A DNA stretch of 64,000 bases, taken from assembly GCF_011089885.1 (NCBI RefSeq), contig NZ_JAANBD010000029.1, positions 124,001 through 188,000 of the forward strand. The letters are read 5' to 3'. The notes under the pieces are model-generated. The model saw only the letters and a list, made by a program, of their open reading frames with translations, made no database searches and had not been told where the DNA came from. The stretch's first letter is position 1. Every line of letters begins with the position of its first letter. Source of the stretch: Thioalkalivibrio sp. XN279 (GTDB taxonomy: Bacteria > Pseudomonadota > Gammaproteobacteria > Steroidobacterales > XN24). Positions 36,333 to 43,783 of the stretch are shown one piece after another. A program made the translations under genes and the position numbers.

Positions 36333-37809
36333 GGTGCGATACCTCGTGATCGTGATGGGCTGCCGCCAGGGCAGCCGAATGTTTTTCCAGAATGTGCGCC
36401 CGCCGCGGCCGGCCGTTGCCGGTGGCGAGGCCGTTGGCAGGGTGGAACGGCTCGCTCAGGACCAGGCGCCCGATGCGCGCGTACTCGGGCAGCGCCCGGT
36501 TCACGCGTTGCACGGCAAGGCGCACCTCGGCGGCGGCGGCACCTGGCCGAGGCACGACGATGGCCGCGAGCCGGGCCTCGCCGTCGCCGCAGACGACAGC
36601 CTGCAGGATGGCCGGCGCCGCAAGCAGCGCAGACTCGACCCATTCCGGCGAGATGTTGCGGCCGTAGGAAGTGATCAGCAGGTTCTTGCAACGGCCGTCG
36701 AGATGCAGGTGGCCGTGCGCATCGAATCTTGCCAGGTCCCCGGTCGGGAACCAGTCGCCGCCGGGGCCGTCCGCCCCCGCTGCAACGCCCACGTAACCCA
36801 GGAAAGCGCACGCCCGGACATGCAGCTCGCCCGCCTCGACCCGGCAGTCCAGGTGGGGCAGTGGCCGGCCGACGCCCTCGCCGTCGTCGCCCGGGATGTT
36901 GAGCGCGACCACGGAACCTGCCTCGGTCAGGCCGTAGCCCTGGCAAGCCGGGATCCCGGCGGCCCGCGCGGCGGCAAGCAACTCCGGCGCCACGCGCGCG
37001 CCGCCGACGGCGACGAAAGCCGGCTGGTGGCGCGCCGTGCCGGCGGCAGCACCAACAAACATCACCCAGGCCTTGAGCAACTCCGGCACCAGCACCACGC
37101 TGTCCGCCCGCTCCCGCTCGATCGCGGCAGCCAGGCGGGCGGGATCGAAACCCGACATGCCCTGCCAGCCCATGTCAGATTGCGGCAGCAGGTGCACCTG
37201 CATGCCCCGCAGGATCGGCGCATAGACGCCGGCAACGTTCTCCAGCAGCAGGGCAAGAGGCAACACTGCCAGGTGGCGCTGCAGCGGCAGCGCCCCCAGC
37301 CGCTCGCACAGCGCCGCGGCCGTGTCGTGCAGGCCGGCCAGGCCGAGGCAGACGCCCTTGGGCGTCCCCGTGCTGCCGGAGGTGAACGATATCTTTGCCG
37401 TCCCCTGGGGCAGGACCACGGGATCCGTCACCCGGCGCATCCAGTGCAGCCCCTGCCAGCGCCCGACGACGCTGAAGCCGAGATCGATGGCGCCGATGCG
37501 CTCGGGATGAGCAGTGATGACGGTGTCCGCGCCCGACTGCTCAAGCACATGGCGCAGCTGCCCGGTGTTGAAAAACTCGGGCAAGGGCAGGTGAACGGCG
37601 CCGGCCACCTGGCAGGCGAGATCGGCGACCACCCAGGCTGGGCCGTTGTCGGCCAGCACCCCGACCACGCGACCGGGCGCCAGGCGCCCGGCGAGCCCGT
37701 GGGCCTCGGCGAGGACCTCGGTCGCGGTCCACGACCGCTCGCGCCCGACCAGTACCACCGAATCCGGCGCCCTGGTCTCGAGGGCTTGCAGCACGGCGGA
37801 CTCAGCCAA
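36319..37809 (-). CDS. Acyl-AMP ligase / acyl-CoA synthetase-like protein
   Basis: This 496-residue ANL-superfamily enzyme carries the P-loop FTSGSTGTPKG, the A5 motif GYGLTEAG and the A7 motif PTGDLARF followed by GR. The usual C-terminal catalytic lysine (A10) is not evident; the aligned segment reads NGLATGNGRPRRAH. Family members activate carboxylic acids as acyl-AMP. I place the start at the TTG at 37809 (MAESAVLQALETRAPDS), which overlaps the upstream stop by 8 bp and gives a normal-length N terminus; an ATG at 37899 would overlap the upstream gene by 98 bp. Confidence 0.85.
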   Translation of the reverse strand: MAESAVLQALETRAPDSVVLVGRERSWTATEVLAEAHGLAGRLAPGRVVGVLADNGPAWVVADLACQVAGAVHLPLPEFFNTGQLRHVLEQSGADTVITAHPERIGAIDLGFSVVGRWQGLHWMRRVTDPVVLPQGTAKISFTSGSTGTPKGVCLGLAGLHDTAAALCERLGALPLQRHLAVLPLALLLENVAGVYAPILRGMQVHLLPQSDMGWQGMSGFDPARLAAAIERERADSVVLVPELLKAWVMFVGAAAGTARHQPAFVAVGGARVAPELLAAARAAGIPACQGYGLTEAGSVVALNIPGDDGEGVGRPLPHLDCRVEAGELHVRACAFLGYVGVAAGADGPGGDWFPTGDLARFDAHGHLHLDGRCKNLLITSYGRNISPEWVESALLAAPAILQAVVCGDGEARLAAIVVPRPGAAAAEVRLAVQRVNRALPEYARIGRLVLSEPFHPANGLATGNGRPRRAHILEKHSAALAAAHHDHEVSHHVVL

Positions 37810-38404
37810 GGCCGTTCGATCTATGCAACGCAAGCCGAATCGGTCCTGCCACCACCACCGGCCGGGTGTCGTAGTAAGTGCCCCAGTCACAGGCGGCATC
37901 CCCCAGCCGCGCCGGGTCGGCGGGCGCCAGCGCGAGCAGCGGCAACGACAGCCGGTTGAAAATGGAAATGAGTTCGGCGGTCGCGGTGAACACGACCCAC
38001 TCGAAGCCGAGCCGTGCCAGGTTCCGACTCAACCCGGCGATGACGTCCACGGTGCCGCCGCGCCGGGCCGACGACAGGTGCCCGACCTCCGCGATGCCAT
38101 GCCGCGCCACGGCCTGGCCCGTCGCGTGCGCGAGCAGCGCCTCGATGGGATCGTCCAGGTAAGTCTCGAGGAAGAGCAGCTCGTCGCCGGCACAGCGCCA
38201 GCCCGCCGCAGCGTAGATCTCGCCGTGGCGCTCCAGCGCCACGAGGTTAGGCGCGAAGCTGCAGATCGTCGCGCCGTAGCGGGCACCGAAAGTCGCGGCG
38301 ATGAACCGCTCCATGTTTGCTCGCCCCGGCGTACCGACTACGGCGTGGCGCATCGCCAGCGTCGCGACGGCGCGACGCGCCAACAGATTTGCTGTAGCAG
38401 CCAT
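37802..38404 (-). CDS. Thermostable hemolysin family protein (first gene of the operon)
   Basis: The 200-residue protein matches the thermostable (delta-VPH) hemolysin family: MERFIAATFGARYGATICSF, LLFLETYLDDPIEALL, EVGHLSSARRGG, WVVFTATAELISIFNRL and WGTYYDTRP. The motif order recalls GNAT- and LuxI-type acyltransferase folds, so an enzymatic role is more plausible than a toxin. GGAG lies 6 bases before the ATG at 38404. It is the first of eight minus-strand genes with overlaps or very small gaps, and a CTTAA-type regulator box lies 46 bp upstream. Confidence 0.85.
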   Translation of the reverse strand: MAATANLLARRAVATLAMRHAVVGTPGRANMERFIAATFGARYGATICSFAPNLVALERHGEIYAAAGWRCAGDELLFLETYLDDPIEALLAHATGQAVARHGIAEVGHLSSARRGGTVDVIAGLSRNLARLGFEWVVFTATAELISIFNRLSLPLLALAPADPARLGDAACDWGTYYDTRPVVVAGPIRLALHRSNGLG

Positions 38405-38449
38405 GTTTGCTCCGCATGAAACCAGTCGGCGCAAGGCTAGCCGCGCATC

Positions 38450-38466
38450 CTTAAACAGAGCTTAAG
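38450..38466. promoter_or_regulatory. PmrA/QseB-type direct-repeat box (CTTAAA-N5-CTTAAG)
   Basis: CTTAAA at 38450-38455 and CTTAAG at 38461-38466 form a 6-5-6 direct repeat, matching the consensus recognised by PmrA and related QseB-type regulators. It lies in the 121-bp divergent gap, 46 bp upstream of the hemolysin-family gene and 60 bp upstream of the DUF423 gene. On the minus strand a possible -10 (TAGCCT) follows about 10 bases later. I see no second copy in any other intergenic region of the window. Confidence 0.65.
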
Positions 38467-38513
38467 GAGCCGGCCCCGGGGTCGTCGGCCTGCCGAAAGT
38501 GTGACGGCTGCGG

Positions 38514-38519
38514 CATAAT
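38514..38519 (+). promoter_or_regulatory. Possible -10 of the DUF423 gene, very close to the start codon
   Basis: CATAAT ends 6 bases before the ATG at 38526, so a transcript from it would start at or near the start codon (leaderless). No clear -35 is seen. Confidence 0.35.
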
Positions 38520-38525
38520 CCGGGC

Positions 38526-38894
38526 ATGAAACTCTTCGCGATCCTCGGCGCCCTGTTCGGCGGCCTCAGCGTGGCCGCCGGCGCGTTCGGCGCCCATGCC
38601 CTCCGGGCGCAGCTCGATGCGCGCATGCTGGAAGTCTTCGAGACCGGCGCGCGCTACCAGATGTATCACGCCCTCGCGCTGCTGGCCGTGGCCTGGCTCG
38701 GCACGCAGGTGCACACGAATGCGGTCCACGTCGCAGGGTGGGCTTTCGTGGCCGGCATCCTGCTGTTCTCCGGCTCCCTCTACGCCATGGCCTTCACCGG
38801 CGTCCGTGCCCTCGGCGCCATCACGCCCCTCGGCGGCGTGGCTTTCATCGTCGGCTGGGCGGCGCTGGCCTGGGCGGCCATGAAGCTCGCCTGA
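38526..38894 (+). CDS. DUF423 family small membrane protein
   Basis: The 122-residue protein has four membrane helices and the DUF423 (YgdD-like) pattern: GALFGGLSVAAGAFGAHALR, FETGARYQMYHALALLAVAW, GILLFSGSLYAMAFTG and ITPLGGVAFIVGWAAL. The function is unknown. No strong ribosome site precedes the ATG, which fits a leaderless transcript. Confidence 0.92.
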   Translation: MKLFAILGALFGGLSVAAGAFGAHALRAQLDARMLEVFETGARYQMYHALALLAVAWLGTQVHTNAVHVAGWAFVAGILLFSGSLYAMAFTGVRALGAITPLGGVAFIVGWAALAWAAMKLA

Positions 38895-38944
38895 CCAGGC
38901 GACTCGGGCGCCCCGCGGACCGTGGGAAATCCCCTACCCCGGAA

Positions 38945-38958
38945 CTGACTCAGGTCAA
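38945..38958 (+). promoter_or_regulatory. FNR/Anr/Dnr-type operator
   Basis: CTGAC-TCAG-GTCAA is one base from the TTGAC-N4-GTCAA form of the FNR/Anr/Dnr family box. Its centre (38951.5) lies about 41-42 bp before the transcription start implied by the -10 TTTACT at 38982-38987. That is the normal class II activator position. It overlaps a hairpin-like inverted repeat (AGGTC/GACCT). Confidence 0.55.
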
Positions 38959-38981
38959 ACACGACCTCCGGGGCGTTGCAG

Positions 38982-38987
38982 TTTACT
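38982..38987 (+). promoter_or_regulatory. -10 element of the cytochrome-porin gene
   Basis: TTTACT lies 50 bases before the ATG at 39037. The -35 region is replaced by the FNR-type box, as in FNR-dependent promoters. Confidence 0.5.
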
Positions 38988-39036
38988 GGGATGGTCTATT
39001 CAGGCGACCGTATCCGCGGCCGCAGAGGAGAACACC

Positions 39037-40335
39037 ATGACTACCAGTCTGCGCCTTGCTGCAACGGCCCTCGCGCTCGGCGGCATTGCCGGCGCCATGA
39101 CCCTGTGGACCCCGCCCACCCAGGCCATGCCCGCTTTTGCCCGGCAATACGAGGTCAGCTGCAACGCCTGTCACTCGGCCTTTCCGCGCCTGAACGATTT
39201 CGGCGAGTGGTTCGCCGGCAATAACATGCGCATGCCGCAGTGGCGCGAAACGATGATGGACACCGGCGACGACATGCTGGCGTTACCGAAATCGCTCCCG
39301 CTGGCGGTTCGCGCCCAGGCCTTCGTACAGGGCCGCGACGGCGAGGAAGTCGATTACGCCACGGGTCCCACGGACAATGATTCGTCCTTCGACATCCAGG
39401 CGCCGTACCTGATCAAGCTGCTTTCCAGCGCCCCCCTGTCGGAGAACATCAGCTACTACTTCTACGCCATCTTTGCCGAGAAGGGCGGCAACGGCGAGGT
39501 CATCGTCGAAGATGCGTGGTTCAGCTACGCCGACATCGCGGGCAGCGGCGTGGGCGGCATGCTCGGGCAGTTCCAGGTCTCCGACCTGATGTTCCCGCGC
39601 GAGGTGCGGCTGACTTTCCAGGACTTCTACGCCTATCGTGCGGCGGGCATCACCTATGATCGCGGCATCATTCTCGACCGCGGCTTCGGCCCGCTCGACG
39701 TGGCGCTGGGCCTGACCAACGGCAACGGCATCAACAACAACGTCACCATCAACAGCCCGGGGTATCGCCGGCCGGACCACATGTTCGACAACGACTCCGG
39801 CAAGAACGTGTTCGGGCGCATCGGCGGCGCCATGGGCCCCGTCAATGTCGGGCTGTTCGGACTCGTGGGCGAACAGCGCAGCGCAGCCGGATTCGCCGGC
39901 GCGGAACGCGGCAGCCGCGACACCGACAAGACCATTTACGGCCTGGACCTGTCGGGATCGCTCAGCGCGAGGACGCACTGGTTCGCCCAGTTGCTGTGGA
40001 ACCAGTGGGACGCGTTCCTCGACGCGGACTCGAGCGTGGACTACGACTGGTTCGGCGGCTTTGCCGGCGTCGATTTCATCATGAACGACCGCTGGGCGCT
40101 GTCGATGCTGTACAACTACGCGGACGCCAGCGACTTCGACGGCACCGGCACCATCTACGAGGGTATCGATATCAACTCGCTGACGTTCGGCGCCGCGTAT
40201 TACTTCATGCGCAACGTCAAGGGCGTGTTGGAAATCAACGTCGACTTCCTCAGCGAAGACAATTTCGGTCCGCCCTTCGTCGGCCACCAGACCAAGGAAA
40301 ACTACATCCTGTTCGGCTTCGACGCGGCCTACTAG
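39037..40335 (+). CDS. Outer-membrane porin with N-terminal c-type heme motif (Cyc2-like layout)
   Basis: The 432-residue protein has a signal peptide (MTTSLRLAATALALGGIAGA, ending TQA), one heme c site CNACH (Cys42, Cys45, His46) followed by SAFPRLNDFGEWF, and then about 350 residues of alternating beta-strand pattern ending in an aromatic residue (FGFDAAY), typical of outer-membrane barrels. A single heme fused to a barrel is the layout of Cyc2-type outer-membrane cytochromes. Similar proteins of unknown function also occur in other proteobacteria. AGGAG lies about 8 bases before the ATG. An FNR-type box precedes the gene, suggesting redox- or oxygen-linked expression. Confidence 0.8.
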   Translation: MTTSLRLAATALALGGIAGAMTLWTPPTQAMPAFARQYEVSCNACHSAFPRLNDFGEWFAGNNMRMPQWRETMMDTGDDMLALPKSLPLAVRAQAFVQGRDGEEVDYATGPTDNDSSFDIQAPYLIKLLSSAPLSENISYYFYAIFAEKGGNGEVIVEDAWFSYADIAGSGVGGMLGQFQVSDLMFPREVRLTFQDFYAYRAAGITYDRGIILDRGFGPLDVALGLTNGNGINNNVTINSPGYRRPDHMFDNDSGKNVFGRIGGAMGPVNVGLFGLVGEQRSAAGFAGAERGSRDTDKTIYGLDLSGSLSARTHWFAQLLWNQWDAFLDADSSVDYDWFGGFAGVDFIMNDRWALSMLYNYADASDFDGTGTIYEGIDINSLTFGAAYYFMRNVKGVLEINVDFLSEDNFGPPFVGHQTKENYILFGFDAAY

Positions 40336-40365
40336 TGTGGGTGCAACGGTGGCAGAATCGATCAC

Positions 40366-40887
40366 ATGAGTGATTCGCTGCTGCTGGACGATTTCAGCCG
40401 TGCCGATGGCGTCGCCGCCATCGGCACGCGCTGGGAAGGCTTTACCGACCGCGTCATGGGCGGCGTCTCGGACATGCGCCTCGAGTTTGCGGAACTGCCG
40501 GAAGGGCGCGTGCTGCGCATGCGCGGCACGGTGCGCCTGGAGAATCGCGGCGGCTTCATCCAGGCATGGCTGCCGCTGGATGCCGGCGGCGGCGCCTTCG
40601 ACGGCAGCGACTGGGAAGGGGTCGCCATCACCGCGCGCGGCCAGCCCGGACCGTACTACATTCACTTGCGCACGCGGCAGAACTGGATGCCGTGGTCCTA
40701 CTTTCGCGCCCCCCTCGCCGTGCGCACCCAGTGGCAGGACCAGTTCATCCCCTTCAGCGCCTTCGAGAGCAAGGGCGCGGCGGGCCGGATCGATGTCCGT
40801 GGCCTTAAGTCGCTCGCGGTCGTTGCCTACGGGGAAGCCTTCGAAGCGGATCTCGAGGTGCGGCAGGTCGCTTTGCTGAACAGGTGA
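40366..40887 (+). CDS. CIA30-family protein
   Basis: The 173-residue soluble protein matches the complex I intermediate-associated protein 30 (CIA30) beta-sandwich: WEGFTDRVMGGVSDMRLEF, RGGFIQAWLPLD, WEGVAITARGQPGPYYIHLR and FRAPLAVRTQWQDQFIPFSAF. Eukaryotic CIA30 helps assemble complex I; bacterial relatives have no established function. It lies 30 bp after the cytochrome-porin gene in the same direction. Confidence 0.88.
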   Translation: MSDSLLLDDFSRADGVAAIGTRWEGFTDRVMGGVSDMRLEFAELPEGRVLRMRGTVRLENRGGFIQAWLPLDAGGGAFDGSDWEGVAITARGQPGPYYIHLRTRQNWMPWSYFRAPLAVRTQWQDQFIPFSAFESKGAAGRIDVRGLKSLAVVAYGEAFEADLEVRQVALLNR

Positions 40888-40961
40888 CGATTGCCGCGGC
40901 GCGCTGTGCGCCCGAGATTACCGTTATGATTGGCGCACTTCCCAGGCTGCCGGTGTAACCC

Positions 40962-41675
40962 ATGAACATCTCCCGCCTCCCTCTTCTTGTCGCCTTGCTC
41001 GCGTTGCTGATGTTGCTTTTTGCCGGCCCCGGCACACGACTGGGCCTGTGGGAATACGGCACCGGCTTCCTGCTCATGCGCGGGGCGTTTTTCGCCGGCG
41101 CGGCGGCGGCGGCGCTCGCACTCCTGTTCCTGGTCATTCCCCGCACCCGGCGCAACGCCGCATCGACGCTGGTGCTGGCGCTGGTGGTCGGCTCGGTCGC
41201 GGCCTGGGTACCGTGGAACGGGCTGCAGACCGTGCGCTCCCTGCCCTTCATTCACGACATCACCACGGACACGGTGAACCCGCCCGTGTTCGTCGCGGTA
41301 CTGCCGCTGCGCGCCGATGCGGCCAATCCGCCGGAATACCCCGGCGAGGAAGTGGCGCAGCAGCAGCGTGAAGCCTACCCGGAAGTGCAGCCGCTGCTGA
41401 CGGAGCTTTCCACCGCCGAAGCCTTCGACCGCGCCGAGCAGGTCGCGCGCGAGCTGGGCTGGGAGATCGTCGTGACGGTGCCGCAGGACGGGCGCATCGA
41501 GGCCACCGACACGACCTTCTGGTTCGGCTTCAAGGACGACGTGGTGATCCGCGTGCGGCCGACCGCCGACGGCAGCCGAGTGGACATCCGCTCCAAGTCA
41601 CGCGTCGGGCGCAGCGACGTGGGCGCGAACGCGGCCCGGATCGAAGCGTTCCTGGAAGCTTTCGAGGGCCGCTGA
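40962..41675 (+). CDS. DUF1499 family membrane protein
   Basis: The 237-residue protein has three N-terminal hydrophobic helices (LPLLVALLALLMLLFAG, GAFFAGAAAAALALLFLVI and STLVLALVVGSVAAWVP) and a soluble DUF1499 domain (IHDITTDTVNPPVFVAVLPL, TFWFGFKDDVVIRVRP, DIRSKSRVGRSDVGANAARI). The function is unknown. It converges with the arsenite-efflux gene, 8 bp apart. Confidence 0.9.
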   Translation: MNISRLPLLVALLALLMLLFAGPGTRLGLWEYGTGFLLMRGAFFAGAAAAALALLFLVIPRTRRNAASTLVLALVVGSVAAWVPWNGLQTVRSLPFIHDITTDTVNPPVFVAVLPLRADAANPPEYPGEEVAQQQREAYPEVQPLLTELSTAEAFDRAEQVARELGWEIVVTVPQDGRIEATDTTFWFGFKDDVVIRVRPTADGSRVDIRSKSRVGRSDVGANAARIEAFLEAFEGR

Positions 41676-41683
41676 GCCGGCGT

Positions 41684-42808
41684 TCAGGGCACCCGCGCAG
41701 GCGCGGCCGCCTGGGCCGCGACTTCCGCCGGGAAGAATCGGCGGCGGAAATACAGGCTCACGTGCACCAGGCCGATGAGCACCGGCACCTCGACCAGCGG
41801 GCCGACCACGGTGGCGAACGCGATCGGCGAAGTGATGCCGAAGATGCCGATGGCGACCGCGATGGCCAGCTCGAAGTTGTTGCCCGAGGCGGTGAAGGCC
41901 AGCGTCGCCGAGCGCGCGTAGTCGGCGCCGACCTTCCACGCCATGAAGAAGCTCACCAGGAACATGATGGCGAAGTAGGCGCTCAGCGGGATGGCGATCC
42001 ACAGCACGTCGAGCGGCTGGTTGATGATGCGCTCGCCCTGCATGGAAAACATCACCACGATGGTGAACAGCAGCGCGCCGAGCGTGATGGGCGAGATGCG
42101 CGGGATGAACACGGTGTCGTACCACGCGTGTCCTTTCATCGGCACGAGGATCACGCGGCTGAGGATGCCCGCGGCGAAAGGGATCCCCAGGTAGATCATC
42201 ACGCTCTTAAAGATCTCGCCAATGCTCACCTCGACCACCATGCCTTCCAGCCCGAACAGCGGCGGCAGCACCGTGATGAACACCCAGGCGTAAAAGCCGA
42301 AGGTGACGATCTGGAAAATGCTGTTCAGCGCCACCAGCCCGGCGGCGTATTCCGTGCTGCCCTTGGCCAGCAGGTTCCACACCAGCACCATGGCGATGCA
42401 GCGGGCGATCCCCACGAGGATCAGACCGACCATGTACAGGCCCCAGCGGTCGTCGGGGCCGAACACGGCCGGGGCGATGAAGCCGAAGAACACCACGGCG
42501 AGCACGAACATCAGGATCGGGCCGACAATCCAGTTCTGCACCAGCGACAGGCCGATGATCTTCCAGTCGGAGAACACCTTCGGCAGCAGCTCGTATTTCA
42601 CCTTCGCCAGCGGCGGATACATCATCAGTATCAGGCCTACGGCGATCAGCAGGTTGGTGTGCTCACCCACCGTGAGGGCCTCGTTGAAGCGCGCGATCCC
42701 GGCCGGGAACAGGTAGCCGAAGGCGACGCCGAGACCCATGGCGACGAAGATCCACACCGTCAGGTAGCGGTCGAGGAAGGAGAGTTTCTTGCTGAGGGCC
42801 TGTTCCAT
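41684..42808 (-). CDS. acr3: Arsenite efflux transporter, ACR3 type
   Basis: The 374-residue protein has about ten membrane helices and ACR3 motifs: [20 protein letters not shown] at the start, [17 protein letters not shown] with the conserved cysteine used for arsenite transport, and [23 protein letters not shown]3 exports arsenite using the proton gradient. It is the last gene of the arsR-arsC-acr3 operon, 27 bp after arsC. Confidence 0.95.
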   Translation of the reverse strand: MEQALSKKLSFLDRYLTVWIFVAMGLGVAFGYLFPAGIARFNEALTVGEHTNLLIAVGLILMMYPPLAKVKYELLPKVFSDWKIIGLSLVQNWIVGPILMFVLAVVFFGFIAPAVFGPDDRWGLYMVGLILVGIARCIAMVLVWNLLAKGSTEYAAGLVALNSIFQIVTFGFYAWVFITVLPPLFGLEGMVVEVSIGEIFKSVMIYLGIPFAAGILSRVILVPMKGHAWYDTVFIPRISPITLGALLFTIVVMFSMQGERIINQPLDVLWIAIPLSAYFAIMFLVSFFMAWKVGADYARSATLAFTASGNNFELAIAVAIGIFGITSPIAFATVVGPLVEVPVLIGLVHVSLYFRRRFFPAEVAAQAAAPARVP

Positions 42809-42835
42809 GGGTGGCTGGTCTCTATCGGGCCGCGT

Positions 42836-43270
42836 TCAGGCCACGGCCTGCGGCAGGGTTTCCACGAAGGCGCGGATCTCGTCGCGCACGCGGCGGTAAT
42901 GCGCCAGCGCCTTCTCCGGGTCGGTCTCACCACGCGCCAGCTTGGGCGGGTCGTCGAAGCCGACATGGACGACGCGCGCCTGGCCCGGGAACACCGGACA
43001 GGTCTCGTGTGCGTGCCCGCACACCGTCACCACCACGTCGAACGGCACGCCATCGAGCTCTCCCAGCGTCTTGCTGTGGTGGCCGGAGATGTCGACACCG
43101 GCCTCGGCCATGACCTTCACGGCATTGGGGTTCAGCCCGTGCTTCTCGATGCCGGCGGAGTAAGCGTCGATCTGCGCGCCCTTGAGATGCCGCGCCCAGC
43201 CCTCGGCCATCTGGCTGCGGCAGGAATTCCCGGTGCACAGGAAAAGCAGTTTCAGTTTCGGGTGTAGCAT
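42836..43270 (-). CDS. arsC: Arsenate reductase, low-molecular-weight phosphatase type
   Basis: The 144-residue protein has the phosphatase-like loop LCTGNSCRSQMAEGW with nucleophile Cys12, and the C-terminal cysteine CGHAHETCPVFPG used in thiol cascades. This is the thioredoxin- or glutaredoxin-linked ArsC family. It reduces arsenate to arsenite for export by ACR3. The ATG at 43270 is preferred because GAGGA lies 9 bases upstream; an ATG at 43279 is in frame. It overlaps arsR by 19 bp. Confidence 0.93.
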   Translation of the reverse strand: MLHPKLKLLFLCTGNSCRSQMAEGWARHLKGAQIDAYSAGIEKHGLNPNAVKVMAEAGVDISGHHSKTLGELDGVPFDVVVTVCGHAHETCPVFPGQARVVHVGFDDPPKLARGETDPEKALAHYRRVRDEIRAFVETLPQAVA

Positions 43271-43617
43271 GCAGTCCATTCCTCGGGCCCGGTGGCGCGA
43301 ACCGACGCCAGCCGGGCGGTGTCCGCGAGTACCTGTTCGTCGTCCGCCAGGGCGCGGATCACCCAGCGGATCGCCTCGCGCACCACCGGGGAAGCGGTGC
43401 GCCCGGCGAGGCGGTAGTAGTGCCAGCGCCCGTCCTTGCGTCGGCCCACCAGGCCCGCGACGCGCAGCAGCTCGACATGCTTGGAGACGGTGGACGGCGC
43501 CAGGCCCAGCAGCTCGATGAGCTGGCACAGGCAAAGCTCGCCCGACTGCAGGCTCATGAGGATGCGCAGACGGCTCTCGTTATCGAGCGCCCGGGCGATG
43601 GCGGTGAGCTGGTGCAT
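43252..43617 (-). CDS. arsR: ArsR-family arsenic-responsive repressor
   Basis: The 121-residue winged-helix protein has the metalloid site ELCLCQL (adjacent cysteines), the recognition helix LAPSTVSKHVELLRVAGLV and GRWHYYRL. ArsR represses the ars operon until arsenite binds. The ATG at 43617 (MHQLTAIARALDNESRLRIL) gives a normal N terminus; longer in-frame starts would overlap the operator at 43634-43657. No strong ribosome site is seen. Confidence 0.92.
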   Translation of the reverse strand: MHQLTAIARALDNESRLRILMSLQSGELCLCQLIELLGLAPSTVSKHVELLRVAGLVGRRKDGRWHYYRLAGRTASPVVREAIRWVIRALADDEQVLADTARLASVRATGPEEWTACYTRN

Positions 43618-43633
43618 TCGGCTGGGGCTGCAA

Positions 43634-43657
43634 TTCGTCAATTCGTGATGTGACGAA
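43634..43657. promoter_or_regulatory. Probable ArsR operator
   Basis: A perfect inverted repeat TTCGTCA-N10-TGACGAA lies 17 bases upstream of the arsR start. This size and position fit an ArsR-family operator controlling arsR-arsC-acr3. A lone TTCGTCA half-site lies at 43731. Confidence 0.6.
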
Positions 43658-43783
43658 GTATGAGCCCGGCCCGGGGATTGTTCAAGCATCGCGACGGGGC
43701 AATCGCTGCGGCCCTTGGTGAGCCGCAAGCTTCGTCACCGGCAGGGCCTTGGTCTATCCTTGCGCGCAGGAGGATTGATCGCA

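Noticed and set aside
36319..37899. Longer start (ATG at 37899) for the AMP-ligase-like gene
   Set aside because: It would overlap the upstream gene by 98 bp without a ribosome site and add an atypical N terminus; the TTG at 37809 fits the operon's short-overlap pattern.
41684..42808. CTTAAA-like hexamer inside acr3 near 42208 as a second PmrA-type box
   Set aside because: It is a single hexamer without the paired site at 11 bp, and it lies inside coding sequence.
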